The position numbers and the translations under genes are program-made. From FLUQ01 sp031551515 (GTDB lineage: Bacteria > Desulfobacterota > Desulfovibrionia > Desulfovibrionales > Desulfovibrionaceae), in contig JAVBNL010000001.1 in the NCBI GenBank assembly GCA_031551515.1, positions 246,354-310,353 on the forward strand: a stretch of 64,000 nt of DNA. The letters are read 5' to 3'. Below the pieces are notes generated by a model. That model made no database searches. It was not told the origin of the DNA and saw only the letters and a program-made list of their open reading frames with translations. This document shows positions 8,285 to 16,535 of the stretch, piece after piece (the first letter of the stretch is position 1; every line of letters starts with the position of its first letter).

Positions 8285-8782
8285 ATGCAGCATCTGGAAA
8301 AACTCCTCAATCATCTGGAAGAAATTATTGTCGCCTGCGGCATCAGCGCCGCTTCCGTCATTTTGTTCGTAAACGTCGTCTTGCGCTACGTTTTCAACAG
8401 CGGCTGGGAATGGGCGGAAGAAGTCGCCCGCTATTCCATCGTCTGGATAGTGTTTCTGGGCGGCAGCATCTGCGCCAGAAAAGGCATGCACCTCAGCGTG
8501 GACGCCGTCGCCGTGCGCCTGTCCGAAGAAAAGCAGCGCATCTTGCGCATAGTGGTAAACATTCTTTGCGTCGCGTTCTGCGTTTTTCTCGTCATTTACG
8601 GCCTAGAGATGGTCGAGCTGGCCCGTGAGACAGACCAACTGACCCCCGGCCTGGAAATGCCCATCTTTTATGTCTATCTCGCCATACCAACGGGCGGCGC
8701 GTTGATGGCAGTGCGCTTCGCCCAGGACCTGTACCGCGCGTTCCGGCATATACACGCCGAACGCACGGCAGAAGCAAGCTGA
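8285..8782 (+). CDS. dctQ: TRAP transporter small permease, DctQ family
   Basis: This 165-residue inner-membrane protein has the usual four hydrophobic segments of DctQ. The conserved NVVLRYVFNSGWEWAEE-type block (~37-53) and the FLGGSICARKGMHLSVD block (~67) are both present. It lies between dctP and dctM, as in most TRAP operons, and forms the membrane complex with the large subunit. Confidence 0.92.
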   Translation: MQHLEKLLNHLEEIIVACGISAASVILFVNVVLRYVFNSGWEWAEEVARYSIVWIVFLGGSICARKGMHLSVDAVAVRLSEEKQRILRIVVNILCVAFCVFLVIYGLEMVELARETDQLTPGLEMPIFYVYLAIPTGGALMAVRFAQDLYRAFRHIHAERTAEAS

Positions 8783-8794
8783 GGGGGGGGCGCC

Positions 8795-10081
8795 ATGACA
8801 ATCTTTCTTTTCTGCACCCTGGCAATGATGCTGGCTTTAAGCGTCCCCATCTTCGTGGCTCTCAGCGGAACCGTGCTGACCGTGTTCATTCTGTTCGTCG
8901 ACGTGCCGCTTGAAACCGTGGTCATGCGCATGTTCGCGGGCATCGACAAATTCGCCCTGATGTCCATTCCCTTTTTCGTGCTGGCGGCCAACCTGATGAG
9001 CGTGGGCGGCATTTCGCGCCGCATTATCAGCCTGGCCAACGCTCTGGTCGGCAGCTTTCACGGCGGGCTGGCCATAGCCACGGTGCTGGCCAGCATGTTT
9101 TTCGGAGCCATTTCGGGCTCCAGCCCGGCCACTGTTGTCGCCATCGGCGGCCTGCTCTTTCCGGCCATGCTCAAGGAAGGCTACCCCAGATCTTTTTCCA
9201 CCGGGCTCATCACCTCCGCCGGGTCTTTGGGCATCATCATTCCCCCCAGCGTGAACATGATCGTTTACGGCGCCATAACCGGCGTTTCCGTAGGCGCGCT
9301 TTTTGTCTCCGGTTTCGGCGCCGGGGTGGTCTTCGGCGGCTCTTTGATGCTGTACGCTTATATATACGCGCGGCGCACGCCCGGCATCGCCCGCGCGCCC
9401 AAGGCAGACATCAAGGGCATTTTTGCCAGCATCCGCGATTCCGCCTGGGGGCTCGGCGTGCCGGTCATCATCATCGGCGGCATCTATCTCGGGGTGTTTA
9501 CCCCCACGGAAGCGGCCGCCGTGGCCGTGGTCTATGCCTTTCTGGTTTCCGTTCTCGTGTATCGCGAAATCACGCTGAAAGAACTGTACGGCACCCTTGT
9601 TTCTTCCGCCGCCACCACGGCGCAGGTCATGATAGTGCTGGCGGCGGCCTCGGTCTTCGCCTGGATTCTGACCTCCGAAGGCATAACCAAAACCATTGCC
9701 GAACGCATGGTCGCGGTCAGCCAGAATCCCTATATGATTCTGCTGATGATCAACATCATCGTGCTGCTGGCGGGCATGTTCATTGACGGCGCTTCCATCA
9801 CCACCATCCTCGCCCCGCTCTTCTACCCCATCGCCATACGTACGGGCATCGACCCGGTGCACCTGGGCATTGTCATTGTGGTCAACAGCGCCATAGGCAT
9901 GTTCACCCCGCCTTTCGGGCTCAACCTTTTTGTGGCCACGGGCGTGACCGACCAGCCGCTTTCGCAGGTGACCAAGGGTATTTTTCCTTTCATCTGCGTG
10001 ACGATCATCGCCCTTTTAATAATCACCTATATTCCGGAAATATCTCTCTGGCTGCCCCGGCAGATTTACGGATCCTGGTGA
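8795..10081 (+). CDS. dctM: TRAP transporter large permease, DctM family
   Basis: This 428-residue integral membrane subunit carries out sodium-coupled substrate translocation. It has about 12 hydrophobic segments and the DctM blocks FFGAISGSSPATVVAIGG (~104), PSVNMIVYGAITGVSVG (~148) and GMFTPPFGLNLFVATGV (~368). The ribosome site is an unusual run of eight G (8783-8790) directly after the dctQ stop, 4 bases from the ATG; slippage in this run could alter translation. Confidence 0.93.
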   Translation: MTIFLFCTLAMMLALSVPIFVALSGTVLTVFILFVDVPLETVVMRMFAGIDKFALMSIPFFVLAANLMSVGGISRRIISLANALVGSFHGGLAIATVLASMFFGAISGSSPATVVAIGGLLFPAMLKEGYPRSFSTGLITSAGSLGIIIPPSVNMIVYGAITGVSVGALFVSGFGAGVVFGGSLMLYAYIYARRTPGIARAPKADIKGIFASIRDSAWGLGVPVIIIGGIYLGVFTPTEAAAVAVVYAFLVSVLVYREITLKELYGTLVSSAATTAQVMIVLAAASVFAWILTSEGITKTIAERMVAVSQNPYMILLMINIIVLLAGMFIDGASITTILAPLFYPIAIRTGIDPVHLGIVIVVNSAIGMFTPPFGLNLFVATGVTDQPLSQVTKGIFPFICVTIIALLIITYIPEISLWLPRQIYGSW

Positions 10082-10122
10082 CGCCGCCGTGCGGCACTGA
10101 CCATACCATCGGCCTTTCTTCG

Positions 10123-10157
10123 CGGGATTGGGGCGTACATACCCCAATCCCGTTCTT
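10123..10157 (+). terminator. Terminator after TRAP operon
   Basis: An 11-base-pair stem CGGGATTGGGG (10123-10133) with CCCCAATCCCG (10142-10152), 8-base loop, then TTCTT. The T-tract is weak but the stem is perfect. Confidence 0.75.
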
Positions 10158-10410
10158 AGTCGTTCTCCGTCCTCAGAACTATGGACAAGACGCCATATAT
10201 TTATTTTTTCAAGCTACCAATTATGGCCCAAATGCCACAACCGTAAAAAACATTCCACAACGCCCTCTTTGCGGCTACGCATAACTTGCTTATATCGCTA
10301 TATAAAAATTTATAACGGTTGCTTGGTGCACTTTTTGCTCTCTCGGGGTAAAAGCTTTTTCTATCTGACGAAGAATCTGCTCCACATTTTACCTTCAGGA
10401 GATTACGAAT
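10158..10410 (+). promoter_or_regulatory. AT-rich leader of transporter-amidohydrolase operon
   Basis: This is most of the 329-base gap between dctM and the next gene. It holds the terminator just upstream, an AT-rich stretch (10190-10320), the sigma-54-like promoter at 10324 and the ribosome site AGGAG before ATG 10411. No coding frame with a plausible start was accepted. Confidence 0.6.
10324..10339 (+). promoter_or_regulatory. Candidate sigma-54 promoter
   Basis: TGGTGC-N5-TTGCT has GG and GC separated by exactly 10 bases, and the -12 half is perfect. The -24 half matches TGGCAC at 4 of 6. It lies 72 bases before the transporter start. Two such promoters within 10 kb of one sigma-54 activator suggest a common regulon. 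Confidence 0.6.
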
Positions 10411-11748
10411 ATGGCTATTAAAAGATTGCCCATGCTGGTAGCCGTCGCGGCCTTGGCCGCGGTCGCCTTCGCTCTAAAGGGACAGCAAGGCAGCGCAGCC
10501 TTCAGCGCCTTTTCCATCGTGCCGCTCTTGGTCATTCTCGCCCTGCTGTTCCTGCGCGTGAACATGCTCATCGCGGGCCTCGCCGGCGGCGTCATCGCCA
10601 TGATCGCCGGCGGCATCACCGTCCTGCAGGCCAACGGCATCATGATCGAGCAGGTTAAAAACCTGATGAGCATTGCCGTGGTGCCCATACTCAACTCCGC
10701 AGTGGCCATGGCCGTGTTCAAATCGGGCGGTTATTCCGCGGCGCTGACCCTGGTGCGCCGCAGCATCGGCAGCCATGTGGCCATCATGGGCGCTTTCATC
10801 GTCTTCCTGCAGGCAGCCGCCACCTATATGAGCGGCATCGGCGGCGGTTCCGCCATGGTTATCGCGCCGCTGGCGTTCGCGGCGGTGGGGGCCATTCCCG
10901 CGGTCATCGTGGGCATGTCCATTGCCGCGGCCACATGTTTCACCACGTCCCGCGCATCTCTTGAAACGGCCACCGTGCTCAAGCTGGCCAACATTCCGGT
11001 AGATAAATACGCGGACATGATGTTCCCCTACATGGCCTTCTTCGTGGTTCTGGCCATGGCTATCGCCGCCTTCGGCGCCTGGAAGAACGGCGGCATATTC
11101 AGCGGCGAAGAAAGCGAAGACATCAAAAAGATGTCCAACTCTGAACTGAAAATGGCCACCCTGCCCGCCGTGTTCTTGCTGCTGGCCGTCGTTTTCAGCC
11201 CGGTGATCAACAAAGCCATGGGCACCCCGGTGGTCATCCCCCTGGTCTACACGGTCATCACCCTGGCTCTCGTCGGCCTGTGCACCAAGTTCAACTTCTC
11301 GCAGACCTGCGACGCGCTGATCGACGGTTCCAGCTACATTCTGACCCGCCTGTTCCAGGTGGGCCTGTTCCTGATGTTCATCGCGCTGATCGACAAGATC
11401 GGCGCCTTCGCCACCATCGCCGCCATAGCCAAAAACGCGCCCATCAGCCTGATGATTCCGGCGGCCGTTCTGGCGGGCTTTTTGATCGGCGTGCCCGCGG
11501 GCGGCTATGTGGCCACCATTCTGGGCCTGATTCTGCCCGTGGCCGTTGCGCTGAACTTCCCGCCGCTGGCCATCGGCTTCGTCACCATGGGCGTGGGCCT
11601 GGGCAGCCAGGTCTGCCCGGTGAACATCACCATGCAGGCGCTCTCTTTCGGCTTTCAGATTCCCATCATGCAGGTTGTGCGCGGCAACGCCGTGTGGATT
11701 TTGCCCTGCGTCGCGATTCTGATGGCCATGTCCCTGATATTCTCGTAA
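10411..11748 (+). CDS. Putative ion-transporter-superfamily permease next to amidohydrolase
   Basis: This 445-residue protein has about 11-12 hydrophobic segments. Composition and layout resemble the ion-transporter superfamily (CitM/GntP/DcuC/NhaC-like permeases), including a mid-protein re-entrant stretch YMSGIGGGSAMVIAPLAF (~136) and a second half with FLIGVPAGGYVATILGL (~358). Only 18 bases separate it from the amidohydrolase, so it most likely imports that enzyme's substrate. I cannot assign a precise family or ligand. Confidence 0.7.
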   Translation: MAIKRLPMLVAVAALAAVAFALKGQQGSAAFSAFSIVPLLVILALLFLRVNMLIAGLAGGVIAMIAGGITVLQANGIMIEQVKNLMSIAVVPILNSAVAMAVFKSGGYSAALTLVRRSIGSHVAIMGAFIVFLQAAATYMSGIGGGSAMVIAPLAFAAVGAIPAVIVGMSIAAATCFTTSRASLETATVLKLANIPVDKYADMMFPYMAFFVVLAMAIAAFGAWKNGGIFSGEESEDIKKMSNSELKMATLPAVFLLLAVVFSPVINKAMGTPVVIPLVYTVITLALVGLCTKFNFSQTCDALIDGSSYILTRLFQVGLFLMFIALIDKIGAFATIAAIAKNAPISLMIPAAVLAGFLIGVPAGGYVATILGLILPVAVALNFPPLAIGFVTMGVGLGSQVCPVNITMQALSFGFQIPIMQVVRGNAVWILPCVAILMAMSLIFS

Positions 11749-11766
11749 GCGAGTAAGGAGGCAGAT

Positions 11767-12990
11767 ATGGATATCATTCTTCGCCAAGTGCGCATCAAAG
11801 ACGGCGACCCCTTGCAGGATGTCGCGGTCAAAGGCGGAAAAATAGCCGCCATTAGCCCCAAGTTCGAAGGAAAAGCCGCCCGTGAAATTCAGGCGGACGG
11901 CCGCGTGCTGCTGCCGGGCCTGGTCGAAAGCCACCTGCACCTGGAAAAGGCCCTGGTCATGGACCGCAAGGCCAACCGTTCCGGCACCTTGCAGGAAGCC
12001 ATCGCGGTTTCCGCCGCGCTGAAACCCACCTTCACCCGTGAAGATATTCTGGAACGGGCGCGCAAAACCCTGCGCATGATGGTCGGTTACGGCAGCACCT
12101 GCGTGCGCGCCCATTCCGAATTCGACCCTGCCCAGGGCTTCACCGGCGTGGATGCCGTGATCGAGCTGAAAAAAGAGTTCAAGGACATCATCGACATTCA
12201 GATTACCGCCTTTCCGCAGGAAGGCATCATGAAGTCCCCCGGCACCGAAGAGATGATGCACGAAGCCATCAAGCGCGGCTGCGACGTTGTGGGCGGCATT
12301 CCTTACAACGACACCAACGCCGAAGAGCACATCGACCTCGTGTTCCGCATTGCCAAACAGTACGACATGGACCTGGATTTTCACCAGGACTTCAGCGATA
12401 ACGCGGACAAAATGTCCATTCAGTACCTGGCGAAAAAGACCATTGAAAACAAGTACCAGGGCCGGGTCAGCGTGGGGCACCTCACCAGCCTGGGCGCGGT
12501 GCCGCCCGAGCAGCTGAAGGACATCGTCGCCCTGATAGCCGACGCGGGCATCAACGTCATGTGCCTGCCCATGACCGATCTGCACATGGGCGCGCGGAAC
12601 GACGCCTATAACGTGCGCCGCGCCCTGACTCCCGTGCGGGCGTTGCGTGACGGCGGCGTCAACGTCTGCCTTGCCTCCAACAACATACGCAATGCCTTCA
12701 CACCCTTCGGCAACGGCGACCTGCTGCAAGTGGCCATGCTGGCCATACCCGCCTGCCACCTGGGCGGGGCCGATGACCAGGCCACAGTGCTGCCCATGAT
12801 CACCACCAACTCGGCCAAAGCCCTGAAGCTGAAAAACTACGGCCTGGCCGAAGGCAAAGACGCGGACCTCGTGCTGCTTGATACCAAAAAGGTTTCCGAT
12901 TCCGTCATCGACATACCCGACCGCCTCTTTGTCATCAAACGCGGCAAGATCGTGGTGGAGTCGCAGCGCACCGTGAGGTACGCGTTTTAG
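11767..12990 (+). CDS. Cytosine-deaminase-like amidohydrolase
   Basis: This 407-residue member of the metal-dependent amidohydrolase superfamily is closest in layout to CodA and AtzC (cytosine deaminase, N-isopropylammelide hydrolase). It has the N-terminal LPGLVESHLHLEKAL with the HxH metal pair (His56, His58), DLDFHQDF (~207), VGHLTSL (~237) and a final ASNNIRNAFTPFGNGD (~303). In CodA and AtzC the aligned position before NIR or DV is the metal-ligand Asp; here it is Asn305. The product probably hydrolyses a cyclic or linear C-N bond in a nucleobase-like or ureido compound. GGAGG precedes the start and the gene is cotranscribed with the permease. Confidence 0.82.
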   Translation: MDIILRQVRIKDGDPLQDVAVKGGKIAAISPKFEGKAAREIQADGRVLLPGLVESHLHLEKALVMDRKANRSGTLQEAIAVSAALKPTFTREDILERARKTLRMMVGYGSTCVRAHSEFDPAQGFTGVDAVIELKKEFKDIIDIQITAFPQEGIMKSPGTEEMMHEAIKRGCDVVGGIPYNDTNAEEHIDLVFRIAKQYDMDLDFHQDFSDNADKMSIQYLAKKTIENKYQGRVSVGHLTSLGAVPPEQLKDIVALIADAGINVMCLPMTDLHMGARNDAYNVRRALTPVRALRDGGVNVCLASNNIRNAFTPFGNGDLLQVAMLAIPACHLGGADDQATVLPMITTNSAKALKLKNYGLAEGKDADLVLLDTKKVSDSVIDIPDRLFVIKRGKIVVESQRTVRYAF

Positions 12991-13001
12991 TCAAACGAAC
13001 T

Positions 13002-13036
13002 AAAGAATCCGCGCACTCGCGCGGATTCTTTATATT
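13002..13036 (+). terminator. Strong terminator after amidohydrolase
   Basis: A 13-base-pair perfect stem (13002-13014 with 13019-13031), 4-base loop, A-rich left flank and T-rich right flank. It can work in both directions between the convergent amidohydrolase and CitE-like genes. Confidence 0.88.
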
Positions 13037-13114
13037 ATAGAGACATAAGAGTCACTTGGTGTGTCGTTCTCCCGATAAAACCAGCCGGAGGTTCACGCAT
13101 TCAACATGCCCTTT

Positions 13115-14011
13115 TCAATCTTTCAGCTTCCCGGCGGCGCGCAAAATCCGTTTGTAGCGTTCCACAATGGGCTTATCAAAGAACAAGTCGCCGTCGGAAG
13201 CGAAACCCGCGCCGGATTTTTCATATTCTTCCGCCATGACCAGCACCTTTTCGGCATACGCGACCTCTTCCGCTGTAGGCGAAAAAATCCTGGCCAGAAT
13301 TTCCGTTTGCCCCGGCCAGACCGTGCCGCTGGTCTTGCCGTCAAAACCCATGCGCTTGGCGTGCAGAGCCTCGGCTTCAAACGCCGCCAGATCCTGAAAA
13401 ACAAAAGAAGTGTCCATGACGAAAATCCCCGCCGCCCGCGCGCAGTTCAGCAGCATGCCCCGCGCCCAGTCCAGCTCGCGCCCTTCTTTGGTGCGCTCTA
13501 CCCGCATATCTTTGGTATAATCGGCGGAAGAAAGCGCCATGCCCGCCAGGCGCGGCGAAGCGGTCGCGATCTCATACGCGTTCAACACGCCCTTGGGGCT
13601 TTCAATGGCGGCCATCAAGAGCACGCTGCCCGGTTCATACCCCAGTTTGCGCTCATATCCTTCCATAATCCGTTCGACAAAGAGCACGTCGTCCCTGCTC
13701 TCAACCTTGGGAATCCGAATCATATCCGGCTTTGCGGGCATCATGGCCGCCATGTCCTCTTCAAAAAACGACGTTGAAGGGTCGTTGACCCGCACGACGG
13801 TCTCTATGCCCTTCGCCTGGAACGCGCCGGACTTGATCGCCGCGGCCACGTTCTTGCGCGCGGCCGGTTTTTCAGCGGGAACCACAAGATCTTCCAGGTC
13901 GAACAGGGCGGAATCCAGATTCGGGTCGTTGAGCGCCATCTCGATATGATCCGGCATATGGCCGGGAATAAAAGACATGTTTCTTCTCAGGCGTTCTTTG
14001 GCGGCTTTCAT
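13115..14011 (-). CDS. CitE-like aldolase/lyase (HpcH/HpaI family)
   Basis: This 298-residue TIM-barrel protein resembles citrate lyase beta subunit and the malyl-/citramalyl-CoA lyases. Visible blocks include FDLEDLVVPAEK (metal-binding acidic motif, ~37), VVRVNDP (~72) and a central AAIESPKGVLNAYEIA (~132) corresponding to the catalytic Glu region of CitE. It cleaves or forms a C-C bond in a CoA or free hydroxy acid. There is no citrate lyase alpha or gamma subunit nearby, so it is a stand-alone CitE-like enzyme. GGAGG lies 5 bases before the ATG. Confidence 0.85.
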   Translation of the reverse strand: MKAAKERLRRNMSFIPGHMPDHIEMALNDPNLDSALFDLEDLVVPAEKPAARKNVAAAIKSGAFQAKGIETVVRVNDPSTSFFEEDMAAMMPAKPDMIRIPKVESRDDVLFVERIMEGYERKLGYEPGSVLLMAAIESPKGVLNAYEIATASPRLAGMALSSADYTKDMRVERTKEGRELDWARGMLLNCARAAGIFVMDTSFVFQDLAAFEAEALHAKRMGFDGKTSGTVWPGQTEILARIFSPTAEEVAYAEKVLVMAEEYEKSGAGFASDGDLFFDKPIVERYKRILRAAGKLKD

Positions 14012-14206
14012 TATTTCCTCCGGTTATATACGCGGTTCAAAAATGAATATGCGACGGTAACGCACAAAAAGCAGGCGCACAAGAGCGCGCCAGCGCCACA
14101 GGAAACGCGTTCTTTTTATGTAAATTTTCCCGACAAGTATCGCGAAACCTTACAAGACTGCTCTACTTTAAAAAATAAATAACAATATTTTTCAATATGT
14201 TATATG

Positions 14207-14222
14207 TGGAATATTTTTTGCT
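14207..14222 (+). promoter_or_regulatory. Candidate sigma-54 promoter of VPLPA-CTERM gene
   Basis: TGGAAT-N5-TTGCT has GG and GC exactly 10 bases apart and a perfect -12 half. It lies 49 bases before the start codon in a very AT-rich leader. PEP-CTERM genes in other bacteria are known to be RpoN-dependent, which supports the call. Confidence 0.65.
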
Positions 14223-14270
14223 GAATGTATCGTTGAGTCTATAGCTCTTTTATCCTTACCCGAGTCCATT

Positions 14271-14957
14271 ATGAAAAAACTCCTCGCCTCCTTCGTCTTC
14301 TTTGCCTTGCTTGCCCCCGGGTTCGCTTGCGCGTACCTGATAGATTTTGACGATCTTCAAGGCTACCGCAAGGGGCAGTACATTACTGAAACGCTGAGCG
14401 GCGCATCGCTCTCCCCCGGTTCAGACAGTTTCATGGACGCGGGGCAGTCGCTTACCTTCTGGTCGGAGCACCCGGGCAACACACAGCACAGCTACGGCTG
14501 GCGCTATGACCAGCATGCTCATTTCGGGGTATACATAGATTTTGACGCGGGCAAGGGCGGCACGTATTACGCGGCGGGAATCACCTTCGCCATTCCCGTT
14601 ACCGACCTTGCGCTGGAATACGTCAAGGGCAACGGCTATCTTGTCGAAATTCTTTACGGCAACAGCAGCAAAGAAATAGTCGCGCTGGGCAACAGCAACG
14701 CCAACGGCAGCTCCGGCTGGGGCAATCTTTACGGCATTGCGGAAAAAGGCGGCATAACCGGCATCACTTTCTTCTATGAAATGCATGAAAGAAATGCGAA
14801 CAACCCGCAGTATCTGGGCCTGCTTTCCCTCGATTTCAACTCGTTGGAGCCCACGAAAAAAATCCCCACGCCCTTGCCGGCCACCTTCTGGCTGATGGGC
14901 ATGGGCATGGCCGGCTATGCGGCCTATGCTCGCCGCAAAAAAGCCGGGCAAAAATAA
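14271..14957 (+). CDS. VPLPA-CTERM (PEP-CTERM-like) sorted extracellular protein
   Basis: This 228-residue secreted protein starts with a signal peptide (MKKLLASFVFFALL..., ~20). It ends in a tripartite sorting signal: PTPLPATFWLMG, a hydrophobic helix GMAGYAAYA and a basic tail RRKKAGQK. This is the VPLPA-CTERM variant of the exosortase substrate tail. The middle is a beta-rich, Gly/Asn/Tyr-rich domain without a recognised family. No exosortase is in the window. It is a single gene with its own sigma-54-like promoter and a strong terminator. Confidence 0.85.
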   Translation: MKKLLASFVFFALLAPGFACAYLIDFDDLQGYRKGQYITETLSGASLSPGSDSFMDAGQSLTFWSEHPGNTQHSYGWRYDQHAHFGVYIDFDAGKGGTYYAAGITFAIPVTDLALEYVKGNGYLVEILYGNSSKEIVALGNSNANGSSGWGNLYGIAEKGGITGITFFYEMHERNANNPQYLGLLSLDFNSLEPTKKIPTPLPATFWLMGMGMAGYAAYARRKKAGQK

Positions 14958-14980
14958 TCGCAGAAAATTCCTTTTCAGAC

Positions 14981-15013
14981 ATGCAAGAGCCCGCGTATCG
15001 CGGGCTCTTGCAT
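14981..15013. terminator. Bidirectional terminator hairpin
   Basis: A perfect 15-base-pair stem (14981-14995 with 14999-15013) with a 3-base loop lies between the convergent VPLPA-CTERM gene and livF. There is no long T-tract. Confidence 0.75.
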
Positions 15014-15058
15014 GTGGCGCGGAGGCCGGTCTTTGCGGCGCTTAGCTCTTTCCGGGCT

Positions 15059-15766
15059 TCACCCGCCAAGATACACTTTCTTCACTTCCGGATCGTGCAA
15101 CAGGGTTTTGCCCTCCCCTTCCAAGGCCACGGTCCCGGTTTCAAGAATATACGCGTAATGCGCCACGGACAAAGCGGCAAAGGCGTTCTGCTCGATAAGC
15201 AGAATGGTTCTGCCCTGCTCGTTGATGGTGCGGATAATGGCGAAAATATCTTTGACCAGCAAAGGCGCGAGGCCAAGTGAAGGCTCGTCGAGCATGAGCA
15301 ACTGCGGGTTGCTCATAAGAGCCCGGCCCACGGCCAGCATCTGCTGCTCGCCGCCGGAAAGGGTGCCCCCCCGCTGCCAGGCCCGCTCGCGCAGGCGGGG
15401 GAAAAGCGTGTACACCCATTCCATGTCTTTGGCGGTGCCGTCTTTATCATCACGCACATAGGCGCCCAGCCGCAAATTCTCTTCCACCGTGAGCTGGGGC
15501 AGAATGCGCCGCCCCTCGGGGCTCAGCGCAATGCCCGCCTTGACCATGTATTCAGGCCGGCGGCCCGCGATATTTTCTTTACCCTTGTAGATGATGCTGC
15601 CGGATGAAGGCTTGACCAGCCCGGCCACGGCGCGCACCGTGCTGCTTTTGCCAGCACCGTTGGCGCCGATCAGGGTCACGATGCGCCCTTCGGGAATAGA
15701 GAGCGAGATGCCCTTCACCGCATGGATGCCGCCGTAATGGACGTGCAGATCCTCAATCTTCAGCAT
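15059..15766 (-). CDS. livF: Branched-chain amino acid ABC transporter ATPase LivF
   Basis: This cytoplasmic ATPase has 235 residues from the ATG at 15766, with GAGGAG about 10 bases upstream. Walker A is GANGAGKSS (~36), the signature LSGGEQQMLAVGRAL (~133) and Walker B LLMLDEPSLGLAP (~153). The start overlaps the end of livG. A longer frame begins 11 codons earlier but adds residues foreign to the family. It is the last gene of livKHMGF. Confidence 0.95.
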   Translation of the reverse strand: MLKIEDLHVHYGGIHAVKGISLSIPEGRIVTLIGANGAGKSSTVRAVAGLVKPSSGSIIYKGKENIAGRRPEYMVKAGIALSPEGRRILPQLTVEENLRLGAYVRDDKDGTAKDMEWVYTLFPRLRERAWQRGGTLSGGEQQMLAVGRALMSNPQLLMLDEPSLGLAPLLVKDIFAIIRTINEQGRTILLIEQNAFAALSVAHYAYILETGTVALEGEGKTLLHDPEVKKVYLGG

Positions 15767-16535
15767 GGTGCAGGTACTCCTCGCCAAGATACGCTTCAAT
15801 GACCTTTCTGTTGTCGCGAATTTCGGCGGGGCTGCCGTCCGCGATACAGCGGCCGTATTCCAGAACCCAGATGTGCGCGCATACCCCCATGACCACCTTC
15901 ATGTCGTGCTCGATAAGCAGAATGGTCAGGTCAAAATCTTTGCGAATGCCGCGGATAAGGTCCATCAGTTCCAGGCTTTCCTGCGGGTTCATGCCCGCAG
16001 CCGGCTCATCAAGCAGCAGAAAGGCCGGGTCCGTGGCCAGGGCCCGGGCTATTTCCAGGCGGCGTTGCGCGCCATAGGGCAAAGACCCGGCGGGCAAATG
16101 CGCCGCCTGTTCAAGTCCCAGGCGGGCCAGAAGCTGCATGGCCTTGTCGTGCAGTCCCTTTTCCTCTTTTCTGTGCAGGCCCAGAACGGGCATCCACCAC
16201 ATATTCTTCTGGCGCAGATGGCCTCCCACCATGACGTTCTGCAAAGCGCTGGCCGTGGGAAAAAGCCTGATGTTCTGGAAGGTGCGGGCGATGCCGTTCT
16301 TGCACACGCGGTGCGGGGCAAGGCCGGTGATCTCGCCGCCCTGAAACAGCACCCGGCCGGAAGTCGGGGTGTAAAAGCCGGAAACGATGTTGAAAACAGT
16401 GGTCTTGCCCGCGCCGTTGGGGCCGATCAGGCCCACGATCTCCCCTTTGGGGATGGCCATGTCCACTTCGTTGACGGCCACGATGCCGCCGAAACGCATG
16501 GTCACGCCTTGCAGTTGCAGCACCGGCGCGCTCAT
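15753..16535 (-). CDS. livG: Branched-chain amino acid ABC transporter ATPase LivG
   Basis: This second ATPase has 260 residues, Walker A GPNGAGKTT (~39), LPYGAQRRLEIARAL (~150) and Walker B FLLLDEPAAGMNP (~170). The region between Walker A and the signature is long, as is typical of LivG. The ATG (16533-16535) overlaps the livM stop as ATGA, showing translational coupling. A GTG four codons upstream is less likely. Confidence 0.95.
   Translation of the reverse strand: MSAPVLQLQGVTMRFGGIVAVNEVDMAIPKGEIVGLIGPNGAGKTTVFNIVSGFYTPTSGRVLFQGGEITGLAPHRVCKNGIARTFQNIRLFPTASALQNVMVGGHLRQKNMWWMPVLGLHRKEEKGLHDKAMQLLARLGLEQAAHLPAGSLPYGAQRRLEIARALATDPAFLLLDEPAAGMNPQESLELMDLIRGIRKDFDLTILLIEHDMKVVMGVCAHIWVLEYGRCIADGSPAEIRDNRKVIEAYLGEEYLHHAED

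Noticed and set aside
8783..8790. Run of eight G before dctM as a phase-variation switch
   Set aside because: It doubles as the Shine-Dalgarno sequence and lies outside coding DNA; an effect is possible but there is no positive evidence.
10474..12759. Minus-strand 761-codon frame across the transporter and amidohydrolase genes
   Set aside because: His/Gly/Gln-rich composition of an antisense shadow in GC-rich DNA; both sense genes are convincing.
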